Of a stretch of 64,000 nucleotides of DNA, positions 22,298 through 32,520 are shown in pieces; position 1 is the first letter of the stretch, and each line of letters starts with the position of its first letter. The notes under the pieces are model-generated. The model made no database searches and was not told the origin of the DNA. It saw only the letters and a program-made list of their open reading frames with translations. The translations under genes were made by a program, and so were the position numbers. This DNA comes from Streptomyces sp. HSG2 (GTDB lineage: Bacteria > Actinomycetota > Actinomycetes > Streptomycetales > Streptomycetaceae), in assembly GCF_016598575.1 (NCBI RefSeq), contig NZ_CP066801.1:3348001-3412000 (forward strand), given 5' to 3'.

Positions 22298-23122
22298 CTA
22301 CAGCCGACCCAGTACCCGGGTCAGCAGCTCGCCCATGCGGGTCGCGGAGTCCCGTCCGGCCTGGAGGACCTCCTCGTGGTCGAGGGGTTCCCCGGTCATG
22401 CCGGCGGCGAGGTTGGTCACCAGGGAGATCCCCAGCACCTCCGCTCCGGCCTCACGGGCCGCGATGGCTTCCAGGACCGTCGACATGCCCACCAGGTCGG
22501 CGCCGATCACACGAGCCATCCGGATCTCGGCGGGCGTCTCGTAGTGAGGTCCGGGGAACTGGGCGTAGACGCCTTCCTCCAGGGACGGCTCGACCTCCTT
22601 GCACAGGGCGCGGAGCCGGGGGGAGTACAGGTCGGTGAGGTCGACGAAGTTCGCGCCCACGATGGGGGAGGCGGCGGTGAGGTTGAGGTGGTCGCTGATC
22701 AGGATCGGCTGGCCGGGGCGCATGCCCTCACGCAGGCCGCCGCAGCCGTTGGTCAAGATGACGGTCTTGGCGCCGGCGGCGACGGCGGTGCGCACGCCGT
22801 GGGCGACCGGCGCCACCCCGTGGCCCTCGTAGTAGTGGGTGCGGCCCAGGAAGACCAGCGCGCGCTTGCCCCCGACGGAGTACGACCGGATGGTGCCGCC
22901 GTGGCCCCGCACCGCGGGCTTGGGGAAGCCCGGCAGTTCGGTGACCCGGAACTCCGCCTCGGGGGCGCCCAGCGCCTCCACGGCCGGGGCCCAGCCGGAG
23001 CCCATCACCAGGGCGACGTCGTGAGCGGCGGCGCCGGTGAGTTCGCGCAGGCGGGCCGCGGCGGCGTCGGCGGCGGCGTAGGGGTCGCCCTGGATGTCGT
23101 CGGGAAGAAGAGATGCGTTCAC
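22298..23122 (-). CDS. purine nucleoside phosphorylase
   Basis: A 274-residue trimeric-type (PNP-I/MTAP family) phosphorylase that cleaves purine (deoxy)nucleosides with phosphate into base and (deoxy)ribose-1-phosphate. Visible motifs include [12 protein letters not shown] (phosphate loop), [29 protein letters not shown] and [16 protein letters not shown] with the base-binding region near SLVTNLAAG. The GTG at 23122 lies 7 nt after TACCCT (23135-23130), so the mRNA is probably leaderless, and CTACGCGCGTAG covers the -35 position. It forms a transcription unit with the mutase gene. Confidence 0.92.
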   Translation of the reverse strand: MNASLLPDDIQGDPYAAADAAAARLRELTGAAAHDVALVMGSGWAPAVEALGAPEAEFRVTELPGFPKPAVRGHGGTIRSYSVGGKRALVFLGRTHYYEGHGVAPVAHGVRTAVAAGAKTVILTNGCGGLREGMRPGQPILISDHLNLTAASPIVGANFVDLTDLYSPRLRALCKEVEPSLEEGVYAQFPGPHYETPAEIRMARVIGADLVGMSTVLEAIAAREAGAEVLGISLVTNLAAGMTGEPLDHEEVLQAGRDSATRMGELLTRVLGRL

Positions 23123-23147
23123 GTCGACGAGGGTAGCGGCTTACTGC

Positions 23148-23159
23148 CTACGCGCGTAG
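23148..23159. promoter_or_regulatory. palindromic operator in phosphorylase promoter
   Basis: The same CTACGCGCGTAG as at 19620-19631, here at the position of the -35 box for the -10 TACCCT. A protein bound here would block RNA polymerase. The DeoR-type regulator gene 2.2 kb away is an obvious but untested candidate for the binding protein. Confidence 0.7.
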
Positions 23160-23214
23160 ATGACAGAGGTCACGGGATCCGGATCGTTGTCTCGTCGTTT
23201 CCCACGAAGGCGCC

Positions 23215-23652
23215 TCAGCAGGGGCGTTTGCGCAGTTCCATCACGTAGTCGTGGGGTGCCCCGGCGGATTCCGCCGCGTCGGCCAGTTCACCCAGGTACC
23301 GCGCCGAGGGCAGACCGCCCTCGTAGGCGTTCAGGACGTACGCCCAAGCCCCGATGTCGCCGTCCAGGGTGTGGGCGCGCACCCTGGTGCGCCGATAGAC
23401 GCCGAGCCCGACGCCTTCCCAGCGGTCCAGGGAGTCCTCGTCCATCGGGGCGACGTCGTAGAGCGCCACGAACGTCTGGGAGAGCGGGTCCTCCACCAGG
23501 GTGGCGAGCGCCCCCTCCCACCCCATCTGCTCGCCGCCGAAGGTCAGCCGCCAGCCGTCCAGCCAGCCGGTGGCGCGGAGTGGCGAATGAGGGGCGCGGC
23601 GGGACATCAGCCGCGCGTCGAGGTTGCCGGCGTAGGCGGCATGGAGCGACAT
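23215..23652 (-). CDS. gamma-glutamylcyclotransferase-like protein
   Basis: A 145-residue protein of the BtrG/AIG2-like fold. It starts with AAYAGNLDARLMSRRAP, the usual YGS/YAGNL substrate loop, has an acidic residue in the GEQMGWEGALATLVED segment that could be the catalytic Glu, and the family's YDVAPMDEDSLDRWEG segment. Members release 5-oxoproline from gamma-glutamyl amines or peptides. The precise substrate is unknown. It ends 56 nt before the operator upstream of the phosphorylase gene and is head to head with the flavoprotein gene. Confidence 0.8.
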   Translation of the reverse strand: MSLHAAYAGNLDARLMSRRAPHSPLRATGWLDGWRLTFGGEQMGWEGALATLVEDPLSQTFVALYDVAPMDEDSLDRWEGVGLGVYRRTRVRAHTLDGDIGAWAYVLNAYEGGLPSARYLGELADAAESAGAPHDYVMELRKRPC

Positions 23653-23759
23653 GGAGCGAGGGTACGGCAGCGGCTTCTCGCGGCTGATGTCCGCCCGCGG
23701 CGCGACGCGAGGCCGCCCCGGGGCGGCCCCGAGGGGGAGCGTGCGGGAGAATGGGGCAC

Positions 23760-25199
23760 GTGACTCGGATCGTGATCATCGGTGGCGGACCCGGCGGATA
23801 CGAAGCGGCGCTGGTCGGCGCCCAACTCGGCGCGGAGGTGACCGTCGTCGACCGCGACGGCCTCGGCGGGGCGTCGGTGCTGACGGACTGCGTGCCGTCC
23901 AAGACCCTCATCGCCACGGCCGAGGTGATGACCACCTTCGAGTCCTCGCACGAGGAACTGGGCATCATCGTCGCCGACGACACCCCACCGCTGGAGAAGG
24001 CCGCCCGGGTGGTGGGCGTGGACCTGGGGAAGGTGAACCGCCGTGTGAAGCGGCTGGCCCTCGCGCAGTCGCACGACATCACGGCCGCGGTCACCAGGGC
24101 AGGGGCCCGGGTCGTGCGCGGTCGCGGTCGGCTGGAGGGGATGCAGGAGGTCGACGGCTCCCGGAAGGTCGTGGTGCGTGCCGCCGACGGGAGCGAGGAG
24201 ACGCTGGTCGCGGACGCGGTCCTGATCGCCACCGGCGGTCATCCCAGGGAGCTGCCCGACGCCCGCCCGGACGGCGAGCGCATCCTGAACTGGACCCAGG
24301 TCTACGACCTCGACGAACTGCCCGAGGAACTGATCGTCGTCGGTTCCGGCGTCACCGGCGCCGAGTTCGCCGGCGCCTACCAGGCTCTGGGGTCGCGGGT
24401 CACGTTGGTCTCCTCGCGTGACCGGGTGCTCCCGGGCGAGGACCCGGACGCCGCGGCGGTACTGGAGGACGTGTTCCGGCGTCGGGGCATGAACGTGATG
24501 GCGCGTTCGCGCGCACAGTCGGCCAAGCGCGTCGGCGACAGGGTGGAGGTCACCCTCGCCGACGGCCGGACCATCACGGGCACGCACTGCCTGATGGCGG
24601 TCGGCGCCGTGCCGAACTCCGAGGGCATGGGCCTGGAGGAGGCCGGGGTCAGGCTGCGCGACTCCGGGCACGTCTGGACCGACCGGGTCTCGCGGACCAC
24701 GGCCCCCGGCGTCTACGCGGCCGGCGACGTCACCGGTGTCTTCGCGCTGGCCTCGGTGGCCGCCATGCAGGGGCGGATCGCCATGTACCACTTCCTCGGC
24801 GACGCGGTGACCCCGCTGGACCTCAAGGCGGTCTCCTCGAACGTCTTCACGGACCCGGAGATAGCGACGGTGGGGTACACCCAGGCGGACGTGGACGCGG
24901 GGAAGATCGACGCCCGGGTACTGAAGCTGCCGCTGCTCCGCAACCCGCGCGCGAAGATGCAGGGGATCCGCGACGGCTTCGTCAAGATCTTCTGTCGGCC
25001 GGGCACCGGGATCGTGGCGGGCGGTGTGGTGGTGGCGCCTCGTGCCTCGGAGTTGATCCATCCCCTCTCCATCGCGGTCGACAACAACCTGACGGTCGAG
25101 CAGATCGCGAACAGCTTCACCGTCTATCCGTCGCTTTCCGGCTCCCTGGCCGAGGTGGCGCGCCAGCTCCACACCCGCAAGTCCGACAACGGGGTGTAG
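23760..25199 (+). CDS. NAD(P)H-quinone dehydrogenase, LpdA-like flavoprotein
   Basis: A 479-residue FAD-dependent pyridine nucleotide-disulfide reductase relative. FAD-binding GGGPGGYEAAL is at the start, NAD-binding GSGVTGAEFAGAY in the middle, AAGDVTGVFALASVA after it and the dimerisation domain at the end. The redox motif reads GGASVLTDCVPSK: the first Cys of the usual CxxxxC pair is replaced, so it cannot work as a lipoamide or disulfide reductase. This matches mycobacterial LpdA (Rv3303c), a quinone reductase. GTG at 23760 gives the usual MTRIVIIGGG start; an ATG three codons earlier (23751) is possible. Confidence 0.87.
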   Translation: MTRIVIIGGGPGGYEAALVGAQLGAEVTVVDRDGLGGASVLTDCVPSKTLIATAEVMTTFESSHEELGIIVADDTPPLEKAARVVGVDLGKVNRRVKRLALAQSHDITAAVTRAGARVVRGRGRLEGMQEVDGSRKVVVRAADGSEETLVADAVLIATGGHPRELPDARPDGERILNWTQVYDLDELPEELIVVGSGVTGAEFAGAYQALGSRVTLVSSRDRVLPGEDPDAAAVLEDVFRRRGMNVMARSRAQSAKRVGDRVEVTLADGRTITGTHCLMAVGAVPNSEGMGLEEAGVRLRDSGHVWTDRVSRTTAPGVYAAGDVTGVFALASVAAMQGRIAMYHFLGDAVTPLDLKAVSSNVFTDPEIATVGYTQADVDAGKIDARVLKLPLLRNPRAKMQGIRDGFVKIFCRPGTGIVAGGVVVAPRASELIHPLSIAVDNNLTVEQIANSFTVYPSLSGSLAEVARQLHTRKSDNGV

Positions 25200-25316
25200 T
25201 CCGGGGGCGGGGTCGGGTCCGCGATCGCTTCCCTGTTCCGGCCGGGGTGAGGCGCGACGCGCAGTGGTTCGGGCGCCGGGCCATACCACGTCGTGATCTG
25301 CTGTGCGCACATTTTC

Positions 25317-25335
25317 CACTTTTCGGCGCAAAGTG
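25317..25335. promoter_or_regulatory. inverted repeat upstream of deoR-type gene
   Basis: CACTTT and AAAGTG are separated by 7 nt, inside an unusually A/T-rich stretch (25311-25342) about 40 nt before the regulator start. It may be an operator or promoter element. It does not resemble CTACGCGCGTAG. Confidence 0.4.
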
Positions 25336-25372
25336 CTGAAAGGAGTCGGTCGGCGGGGTTACTGTCAGTTTC

Positions 25373-26335
25373 GTGTTCGCTGCAGAACGTCGCCAATTGA
25401 TCCTCGAAATGGTGCGAGCCAACGGAGCGGTCTCGCTCCGGGAACTCGCCCGCGTCGTCCAGACCTCCGAAGTGACCGTACGGCGGGACGTGCGCGCTCT
25501 GGAGGCAGAAGGGCTCCTCGATCGTCGCCACGGGGGCGCGGTCCTGCCGGGCGGCTTCACGCGGGAGTCCGGCTTCCCGCAGAAGTCCCATGTCGCCACA
25601 GCCGAGAAGACGGCCATCGCCGACCTCGCCGCGGGCTTCGTCCGAGAGGGCGAGGCCGTCGTGGTGGGCGCGGGCACCACCACCCAGGAGCTGGCCCGCC
25701 GCCTCGCCCGGGTGCCCGGACTGACCGTGGTGACCAATTCGTTGCTGGTCGCCCAGGCCTTGGCGCACGCCAACCGGGTGGAGGTCGTCATGACCGGCGG
25801 GACGCTCCGCGGCTCGAACTACGCGCTGGTCGGCAGCGGTGCCGAACAGTCCCTCCATGGGCTGCGGGTCTCGCGGGCCTTCCTCTCCGGGAGCGGACTG
25901 ACCGCCGAGCGCGGGCTGTCCACCTCCAACATGCTGTCGGCCTCGGTCGACCGCGCGTTGGTCCATGCCGCCGCCGAGGTCGTCGTCCTGGCCGATCACA
26001 CCAAGCTCGGGACGGACACGATGTTCCAGACCGTCGAGACCGAGGTGATCACTCGGCTGGTCACGGACGAGCCGCCCGCCCACGCCGAGCGCGCCGCCGC
26101 GGAGTTGCAGGCCCTCGCCGACCAGGGCGTTCAGGTCTCCGTCGCCGGGAACCCGGGCGGTGCGGAGGGCGCGTCGGCAGGTGCGGCGGCCGCGCGCCGG
26201 TCCGCGCGTCGGGAGGTCGCCCTGCCGGGGCCGCGCCGGCAGGGCGCCGGTGCGCGAGCGCAGGCCGGGGTGCCGGGGGAACCGGGCGTCGGTGTGGATC
26301 AGCGCCCGCGCGTGGCGGACCTGCGTCGGCGCTGA
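25373..26335 (+). CDS. DeoR-family transcriptional regulator
   Basis: A 320-residue regulator starting with GTG at 25373. The N-terminal DeoR helix-turn-helix is ERRQLILEMVRANGAVSLRELA then SEVTVRRDVRALEAEG; the C-terminal sugar-phosphate sensor domain has VGAGTTTQELARRL, VVTNSLLVAQAL and the DHTKLG segment. The last about 70 residues are Gly/Ala/Arg-rich and not part of the family fold. The position fits SCO4920 and possibly SdrA of S. avermitilis, a DeoR regulator of development and antibiotic production (from memory). Sugar phosphates such as deoxyribose-5-phosphate would suit the neighbouring deo genes as inducer. Confidence 0.85.
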   Translation: MFAAERRQLILEMVRANGAVSLRELARVVQTSEVTVRRDVRALEAEGLLDRRHGGAVLPGGFTRESGFPQKSHVATAEKTAIADLAAGFVREGEAVVVGAGTTTQELARRLARVPGLTVVTNSLLVAQALAHANRVEVVMTGGTLRGSNYALVGSGAEQSLHGLRVSRAFLSGSGLTAERGLSTSNMLSASVDRALVHAAAEVVVLADHTKLGTDTMFQTVETEVITRLVTDEPPAHAERAAAELQALADQGVQVSVAGNPGGAEGASAGAAAARRSARREVALPGPRRQGAGARAQAGVPGEPGVGVDQRPRVADLRRR

Positions 26336-26530
26336 CCGGGGCCCGCGTTCGCGACACGGCCCCGTCGGTCCGGAGGACGGGCCCCGACCGAGGCGGCGAG
26401 CTCTGTCGCGGGAGGGGCTGACGGGTGCCGGGCGTCGTGGCCGCCGGTCATGCCGGCACGCGTCCCCGCCGCACGGGTGGGCGCGCCGGCACTCGGGCAC
26501 CCACTCCGCCGGCGGGCCGTCGCCGCTGTC

Positions 26531-28303
26531 TCAGTCCTTGATCTCGCAGATGACGGCGCCGGAGGTGAGGGAGGCCCCGACCTCGGCGTTCAGGCCCTTG
26601 ACGGTGCCGGCCCGATGCGCGTTGAGGGGCTGCTCCATCTTCATGGCCTCCAGGACGACCACGAGGTCGCCCTCCTTGACCTCCTGACCCTCCTCGACCG
26701 CGATCTTGACGATCGTTCCCTGCATCGGGGAGGCCAGGGTGTCCCCGGAAGAGGCGGGGCCCGACTTCTTCGCGGCGCGGCGCTTGGGCTTGGCCCCGGC
26801 GGCCAGGCCGGTGCGGGCCAGGGACATCCCCAGGGAGGAGGGGAGGGAGACCTCCAGCCGCTTGCCGCCGACCTCCACCACGACCGTCTCGCGGCCGGAC
26901 TCCTCCTCGCCTTCCCCACCGGCGGAGGCGGCGAAGGGCGGGATGTCGTTGACGAACTCGGTCTCGATCCACCGGGTGTGGACGGTGAAGGGCTCCTCGG
27001 ACCCGGACAGCTCGGGAGCGAAGGCCGGATCGCGCACCACCACCCGGTGGAAGGGGATGGCGGTCGCCATGCCCTCGACGGTGAACTCGTCCAGGGCGCG
27101 GGCGGCGCGCTGGAGGGCCTCCGCCCTGGTGCGGCCGGTCACGATCAGCTTGGCCAGCAGGGAGTCCCAGGCCGGTCCGATGACGCTGCCCGACTCCACA
27201 CCGGCGTCCAGGCGGACGCCCGGCCCCGACGGCGCGGCGAAGTTCGTCACGGTGCCGGGCGCGGGGAGGAAGCCGCGCCCGGGGTCCTCGCCGTTGATGC
27301 GGAACTCGAAGGAGTGGCCGCGCAGGGGCGGGTCGTCGTAGCCGAGGGCCTCTCCGTCGGCGATCCGGAACATCTCGCGGACCAGGTCGATGCCGGAGAC
27401 CTCCTCGGTGACCGGGTGCTCGACCTGAAGGCGGGTGTTCACCTCCAGGAAGGAGATGGTCCCGTCCGCCCCCACGAGGAACTCCACGGTCCCCGCGCCC
27501 ACGTAGCCGGCCTCCTTGAGGATGGCCTTGGACGCCCGGTAGAGCTCCGCGACCTGCCCCTCGCTCAGGAAGGGCGCGGGCGCCTCCTCCACGAGCTTCT
27601 GATGGCGGCGCTGAAGGGAACAGTCCCGTGTGGAGACCACCACGACGTTGCCGTGCGTGTCGGCGAGACACTGGGTCTCCACGTGCCGGGGCTTGTCCAG
27701 ATAGCGCTCGACGAAGCACTCGCCGCGACCGAACGCCGCGACCGCCTCGCGCACCGCCGAGTCGTACAGCTCCGGGACCTCCTCCAGGGTGCGGGCGACC
27801 TTGAGTCCTCGCCCGCCACCGCCGAAGGCGGCCTTGATGGCGATGGGCAGCCCGTGCTCCCGCGCGAAGGCGACGACTTCCTCGGAGCCGGCGACCGGGT
27901 CGGAGGTGCCTGCCACGAGCGGCGCCCCGGCGCGCTGCGCGATGTGCCGGGCGGCGACCTTGTCGCCCAGGTCGCGGATGGCCTGCGGGGGCGGGCCGAT
28001 CCAGATCAGCCCGGCGTCCAGGACGGCCCGCGCGAACTCGGCGTTCTCCGAGAGGAAGCCGTATCCGGGGTGGACGGCGTCCGCGCCGGACTCCCGAGCC
28101 GCGTTCAGGACCTTGTCCATGTCGAGGTAGCTGGTGGCGGGGGTGTCACCGCCCAGGGCGAACGCCTCGTCGGCGGCGCGGACATGCAGGGCGTCCCGGT
28201 CCGGGTCCGCGTAGACGGCCACGCTGGCGATTCCGGCGTCCCGGCAGGCCCGGGCCACGCGGACAGCGATTTCGCCACGGTTGGCGATGAGCACCTTGCG
28301 CAC
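26531..28303 (-). CDS. accA2: acyl-CoA carboxylase alpha chain (biotin carboxylase plus BCCP)
   Basis: A 590-residue biotin-dependent carboxylase subunit. The biotin carboxylase part begins at [14 protein letters not shown] and includes [13 protein letters not shown] (ATP-grasp loop) and [14 protein letters not shown]; after a linker comes the biotinyl domain with the acceptor lysine in EAMKMEQPL near residue 560. It carboxylates its own biotin for transfer by the beta subunit to acetyl- or propionyl-CoA, giving malonyl- or methylmalonyl-CoA for fatty acids and polyketides. The start is GTG at 28303 after AAGGAGGG; the length equals AccA1/AccA2 of S. coelicolor. Beta, epsilon and biotin ligase genes lie close upstream. 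Confidence 0.93.
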   Translation of the reverse strand: MRKVLIANRGEIAVRVARACRDAGIASVAVYADPDRDALHVRAADEAFALGGDTPATSYLDMDKVLNAARESGADAVHPGYGFLSENAEFARAVLDAGLIWIGPPPQAIRDLGDKVAARHIAQRAGAPLVAGTSDPVAGSEEVVAFAREHGLPIAIKAAFGGGGRGLKVARTLEEVPELYDSAVREAVAAFGRGECFVERYLDKPRHVETQCLADTHGNVVVVSTRDCSLQRRHQKLVEEAPAPFLSEGQVAELYRASKAILKEAGYVGAGTVEFLVGADGTISFLEVNTRLQVEHPVTEEVSGIDLVREMFRIADGEALGYDDPPLRGHSFEFRINGEDPGRGFLPAPGTVTNFAAPSGPGVRLDAGVESGSVIGPAWDSLLAKLIVTGRTRAEALQRAARALDEFTVEGMATAIPFHRVVVRDPAFAPELSGSEEPFTVHTRWIETEFVNDIPPFAASAGGEGEEESGRETVVVEVGGKRLEVSLPSSLGMSLARTGLAAGAKPKRRAAKKSGPASSGDTLASPMQGTIVKIAVEEGQEVKEGDLVVVLEAMKMEQPLNAHRAGTVKGLNAEVGASLTSGAVICEIKD

Positions 28304-28706
28304 GATTGAGGCTCCCTCCTTGAAACAAGCCGAGTTTAGGGACTGCCGACACGGCACTTCGACCCATCCCCAGGGGTGAGCTTGCCCACACGGAGCGTGA
28401 TGCCGGGCTCACTCGGACCACGAAAGCCCTTGTCGCCCGGTGATGTGCGGGCCTCCTCGGGGAAACCCTAGCCCCCCGGTGTGGCCAAGGTCTCTGTGAG
28501 GGCGTGCCGCGCCCCACTCCGTTTCTTTGTGGAGTCCCTACGAATGGCCCAACGTTCCCCGACCGGAGGGACGACTCTTGTCCGGGGGTTTGCCCGCGCG
28601 TGGAACGCGCGGTGCGAAGGCCGAGGCGTGGGGCCGCACGGGCGGGGTTCGGGCGCGCCGCTCCGTTCGCTCGGGTGCGCGCTCGTGGCGGGTGCCGTCG
28701 GCCCGG
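28304..28706. other. intergenic region accA2-maf
   Basis: This 403-bp stretch holds the accA2 promoter region and a strong hairpin, CCGCGCGT-GGA-ACGCGCGG (28594-28612), which could end transcription from maf. I see no convincing gene in it. Confidence 0.5.
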
Positions 28707-29327
28707 TCAGCTCCGCTCCGGCTCCCACAGCGCGGTGATGCCCACCCCCAGTTCCGCGAGGAGGCGGCGGAGCAGGGGGAGGCTCAGGCCGATGACGTTG
28801 CCGTGGTCGCCGTCGATGCCGTCGACGAACGGAGCGGAGCGCCCGTCCAGGGTGAAGGCCCCGGCGACACCGAGCGGCTCACCGGTGGCGACGTAGGCGG
28901 CGATCTCCGCGTCGCTCGGGTCGCCGAAGCGGACCACGGTGGAGGCGACGGCGGCGGCATGGCGGCCCGTGACGGTGTCGTGGACGTGGTGGCCGGTCCG
29001 CAGGGTGCCGGCCCGGCCGCGCATGGCCTTCCAACGGGCGACGGCCTCTTCCGCGTCGGCGGGCTTGCCGAGGGGGCGGCCGTCCAGGTCCAGGACGGAG
29101 TCGCACCCGACGACCAGCGCTCCACGCGCCTCGGGGCGGGCGGCCACCACCGATGCCTTGGCCCGCGCCAACGCCAGCGCCAGCTCGGCGGGGGTGGGCG
29201 CGCTCACGGCGTCCTCGTCGACACCGCTCACGATCACCTCGGGGCGGATTCCGGCCTGCCGCAGCAGGCCCAGCCGTGCGGGGGACCGGGAGGCGAGCAC
29301 GAGTCGGCGGCGCGGCTGATCTGTCAT
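28707..29327 (-). CDS. maf: Maf-family nucleotide pyrophosphatase
   Basis: A 206-residue Maf/YceF-type house-cleaning enzyme that hydrolyses non-canonical or selected nucleoside triphosphates to the monophosphate. Motifs are [16 protein letters not shown] at the start, [16 protein letters not shown] and the [14 protein letters not shown] segment near the end. The ATG at 29327 gives the family's usual start. It lies between the epsilon and alpha carboxylase genes, an arrangement conserved in Streptomyces. Confidence 0.9.
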   Translation of the reverse strand: MTDQPRRRLVLASRSPARLGLLRQAGIRPEVIVSGVDEDAVSAPTPAELALALARAKASVVAARPEARGALVVGCDSVLDLDGRPLGKPADAEEAVARWKAMRGRAGTLRTGHHVHDTVTGRHAAAVASTVVRFGDPSDAEIAAYVATGEPLGVAGAFTLDGRSAPFVDGIDGDHGNVIGLSLPLLRRLLAELGVGITALWEPERS

Positions 29328-29464
29328 CCGTTCAGCGTACCGGCGGGAGCGCGCGAGCCGTGCCGGGCGTCGGTGGCGTCGGGCGGCGCCGTCGGGCGGT
29401 CGAGGCGGTCGGGGAACCGCGGGCGATCTCGCCACGCGAGGCGGAACTCCCCCGGGTGCGTCGG

Positions 29465-29668
29465 TCAGCCGGGCCAGTAGGTGCGGGCCCAGGTCGACGG
29501 CCCCGGGTGGGGGCGGCGGCGGGTGGCGATGCGGGCGGGGTCCGCCCACGCGCCCGGCGCCGGCGCCGGATCCGGCGGTTCGGCCGACGCGACGGCGCGG
29601 GCGCGGACCACCGCCAGCGCGGCGGCCAGCTCCTCCGGGGTCGGGTTGCCCCTGACGATCTTGATCAC
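29465..29668 (-). CDS. accE: acyl-CoA carboxylase epsilon subunit
   Basis: A 67-residue small subunit that starts [19 protein letters not shown], the signature of actinobacterial AccE/PccE proteins, followed by a variable Pro/Ala region and the conserved aromatic end ([10 protein letters not shown]). The epsilon subunit binds the alpha-beta complex and raises its activity. It lies 48 bp downstream of the beta-subunit gene in the same direction. Confidence 0.88.
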   Translation of the reverse strand: MIKIVRGNPTPEELAAALAVVRARAVASAEPPDPAPAPGAWADPARIATRRRPHPGPSTWARTYWPG

Positions 29669-29716
29669 GACGACTCCTCGGACACTCGTGTCGCTTCCGA
29701 ACTCCGCGGGGGCCCG

Positions 29717-31318
29717 TCAGAGCGGGATGTTGCCGTGCTTCTTCGGCGGCAGCGACTCCCGCTTGGTGCGCAGTTGTCGCAGGCCTCGGACCAGGTGGCG
29801 CCGGGTGTCGGATGGCATGATCACCGCGTCGACATAGCCCCGCTCGGCGGCCGTGTACGGGTTGAGCAGCGCGTCCTCGTACTCCCGCATCAGACGCGCC
29901 CGCACCTCTTCGACGTCCTCGCCGTTCGCCGCCGCCTCGGCCAGGGTGCGCCGGTGCAGGATGTTGACCGCGCCCTGCGCGCCCATGACGGCGATCTGCG
30001 CCGTCGGCCAGGCGAGGTTCAGATCGGCGCCCAGGTGCTTGGAGCCCATGACGTCGTAGGCGCCGCCGAACGCCTTGCGGGTGATGACGGTGATCAGGGG
30101 GACGGTGGCCTCGGCGTAGGCGTAGATCAGCTTCGCGCCCCGGCGGATGATCCCGTCGTGTTCCTGGTCCACTCCGGGCAGGAAACCGGGGACGTCGACG
30201 AAGGTCACCACGGGGACGTTGAAGGCGTCGCAGGTGCGGACGAAGCGCGCGGCCTTCTCCGAGGCGGTGATGTCCAGACAACCGGCGAACTGCATCGGCT
30301 GGTTGGCGACGATGCCGACGGGATGCCCCTCGACCCGGCCGAACCCGGTGAGGATGTTCGGCGCGAACATCGGCTGGGTCTCGCAGAACTCGCCGTCGTC
30401 GAGGACGTGCTCGATGACGGTGCGCATGTCGTACGGCTGGTTGGCGCTGTCCGGGACGAGCGTGTCCAGTTCGCGGTCGCTCTCGCCGACGTCGAGGTCC
30501 GCCTCCTCGGGGAAGGCCGGCGGCTCGGAGAGGTTGTTCGACGGCAGGTACGACAGCAGTTGCTTGACGTACTCGATGGCGTCCTTCTCGTCGCCGGCCA
30601 TGTGGTGGGCGACGCCGGAGGCGGTGTTGTGGGTGCGGGCGCCGCCGAGCTCCTCGAACCCGACGTCCTCGCCGGTGACGGTCTTGATCACGTCCGGACC
30701 GGTGATGAACATGTGCGAGGTCCGGTCCACCATGACGGTGAAGTCGGTGATCGCCGGGGAGTAGACGGCACCGCCCGCGCACGGGCCGACGACGAGGGAG
30801 ATCTGCGGGATCACCCCGGAGGCGTGGGTGTTGCGTCGGAAGATCTCCCCGTAGGCGCCGAGCGAGGCCACTCCCTCCTGGATGCGCGCGCCCCCGGAGT
30901 CGTTGATCCCGATCACGGGGCAACCGGTCTTCAGCGCGAAGTCCATCACCTTGACGATCTTCTGGCCGTAGACCTCGCCGAGCGCGCCGCCGAAGACGGT
31001 GAAGTCCTGCGAGAAGAGGGCCACCGGGCGCCCGTCGACGGTGCCGTAGCCGGTGACGACGCCGTCGCCGTAGGGCCGGTTGGCGTCCAGCCCGAAGTTG
31101 GTGGACCGGTGTCGGGCGAACTCGTCCAACTCGACGAAGGAGTCATCGTCGAGGAGCAGGTCGATCCGCTCACGCGCGGTCAGTTTGCCCTTGGCGTGCT
31201 GTTTCTCCACGGCGCGTTCCGAACCGGCGTGCGTCGCTTCCTCGATGCGACGCTGGAGATCCGCGAGCTTACCCGCGGTCGTGGGGACGTCGGGTCGCTG
31301 CTCTACCGGTTCGGACAT
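29717..31318 (-). CDS. pccB: propionyl/acyl-CoA carboxylase beta subunit
   Basis: A 533-residue carboxyltransferase. The two crotonase-like halves each carry Gly-rich oxyanion-hole segments ([16 protein letters not shown] in the first; [28 protein letters not shown] in the second). It transfers the carboxyl group from biotin to propionyl-CoA or acetyl-CoA, supplying methylmalonyl- or malonyl-CoA. By position it is PccB (SCO4926). The ATG at 31318 starts the family's usual MSEP N-terminus. The biotin ligase gene is divergent, 216 bp away. Confidence 0.92.
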   Translation of the reverse strand: MSEPVEQRPDVPTTAGKLADLQRRIEEATHAGSERAVEKQHAKGKLTARERIDLLLDDDSFVELDEFARHRSTNFGLDANRPYGDGVVTGYGTVDGRPVALFSQDFTVFGGALGEVYGQKIVKVMDFALKTGCPVIGINDSGGARIQEGVASLGAYGEIFRRNTHASGVIPQISLVVGPCAGGAVYSPAITDFTVMVDRTSHMFITGPDVIKTVTGEDVGFEELGGARTHNTASGVAHHMAGDEKDAIEYVKQLLSYLPSNNLSEPPAFPEEADLDVGESDRELDTLVPDSANQPYDMRTVIEHVLDDGEFCETQPMFAPNILTGFGRVEGHPVGIVANQPMQFAGCLDITASEKAARFVRTCDAFNVPVVTFVDVPGFLPGVDQEHDGIIRRGAKLIYAYAEATVPLITVITRKAFGGAYDVMGSKHLGADLNLAWPTAQIAVMGAQGAVNILHRRTLAEAAANGEDVEEVRARLMREYEDALLNPYTAAERGYVDAVIMPSDTRRHLVRGLRQLRTKRESLPPKKHGNIPL

Positions 31319-31534
31319 CGGGATGCGGCTCCCTGCCTGCTCAGGAAAGGGGGGACGGTTACTCGCTCGTAGACTAGTAGGGGCTCTTCGGGTCGGCAGT
31401 GCGGTCTTTCCCACACCGGGCCCCCAGGGTGACGTGCTTGACTTCCGCGTCCGGCCGGAGGCGGGTTCCCGAGAGCCGCCTCCCCGGGTACCCGCCCGGC
31501 GTCCACGCGACAGCCCGAAGGAGAACCAACCACG

Positions 31535-32398
31535 ATGATGTCACCCGACCCTTCCGACGACCGGGACCGGTGGTCCGATCTGGACCGTCCCCCGCTGAAC
31601 GATTCCGCGCTGCGTCGGGGGCTGGTGCGCGAGGGCGGACTGTGGACCGAGGTGCGGGTGGTGCGCCGCACCGGCTCCACCAACTCGGATCTGGTGGCGG
31701 AGGCCTTGGCGGGCACGGCCGACGAGGGCACGGTGCTGGTCGCCGAGGAGCAGACCGAGGGGCGTGGCCGGCTCGACCGGAGGTGGGTGGCGCCCTCGCG
31801 CTCCGGGCTCTTCTTCTCCGTGTTGCTGCGGCCGGTCGAGGTGCCCGTGGCCCGCTGGGGCTGGCTGCCGCTGTTGACCGGGGTCGCCGTGGCGAGCGGC
31901 CTGTCCCGTGCGGCGGGTGTGGACACCGCGTTGAAGTGGCCCAACGATCTCCTCGTCACCGTGGACGGGCGGGAGCGGAAGGCCGGGGGGATCCTGGCGG
32001 AGCGGGCGGGCGGGGACGGCGTCGTCGTCGGCGTCGGCGTCAACGTCACCCTCCGGGAGGACGAACTACCGGTGCCGGAGGCCGGATCACTCGTCCTCGC
32101 GGGCGCGGCGGGGACCGACCGGGATCCGCTGCTGCGGGGGGTCCTGCGTTCGCTGGAGGAATGGTACGGCCGGTGGCGAGGGGCGGGGGGCGACGCGTCG
32201 GCGAGCGGCCTCCAGGAGGCGTACGCGGCCGGCTGCGCGACGCTCGGGCGGGTGGTCCGCGCCGAGCTGCCCGGTGATCGGTCGCTGGTGGGCGAGGCGG
32301 TCGCCCTCGACGGCGACGGGCGCCTGGTGCTCGCCACACCCAGCGGGCTGAGGGAACCGGTGGGCGCGGGGGACATCGTCCACCTGCGGCAGGCCTGA
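31535..32398 (+). CDS. birA: biotin--protein ligase
   Basis: A 287-residue class I biotin ligase that makes biotinyl-AMP and biotinylates the carboxylase alpha chains. Visible are RTGSTNSDL, the phosphate-binding loop [17 protein letters not shown] with the catalytic Lys and GVGVNV. There is no N-terminal DNA-binding domain, so it is not a repressor like E. coli BirA. Two ATGs in tandem follow AAGGAG; the first is used here. It is divergent from the carboxylase gene that needs it. Confidence 0.9.
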   Translation: MMSPDPSDDRDRWSDLDRPPLNDSALRRGLVREGGLWTEVRVVRRTGSTNSDLVAEALAGTADEGTVLVAEEQTEGRGRLDRRWVAPSRSGLFFSVLLRPVEVPVARWGWLPLLTGVAVASGLSRAAGVDTALKWPNDLLVTVDGRERKAGGILAERAGGDGVVVGVGVNVTLREDELPVPEAGSLVLAGAAGTDRDPLLRGVLRSLEEWYGRWRGAGGDASASGLQEAYAAGCATLGRVVRAELPGDRSLVGEAVALDGDGRLVLATPSGLREPVGAGDIVHLRQA

Positions 32399-32520
32399 GC
32401 CGTCGCCCGGCGGTGCGTCCGAACGCGGGTCGCGCCACGCCTTTCGGGAGTGAGCCGGCCCACAGCTGACGTAAGGTTGGGGCCGGCCGACCTGGCCGCG
32501 GCAGATCGGAAGGGCAAGGC

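Noticed and set aside
28481..28738. Plus-strand frame of 85 codons between accA2 and maf
   Set aside because: It runs into the maf gene on the opposite strand and has no ribosome site; its composition is that of GC-rich noncoding DNA.
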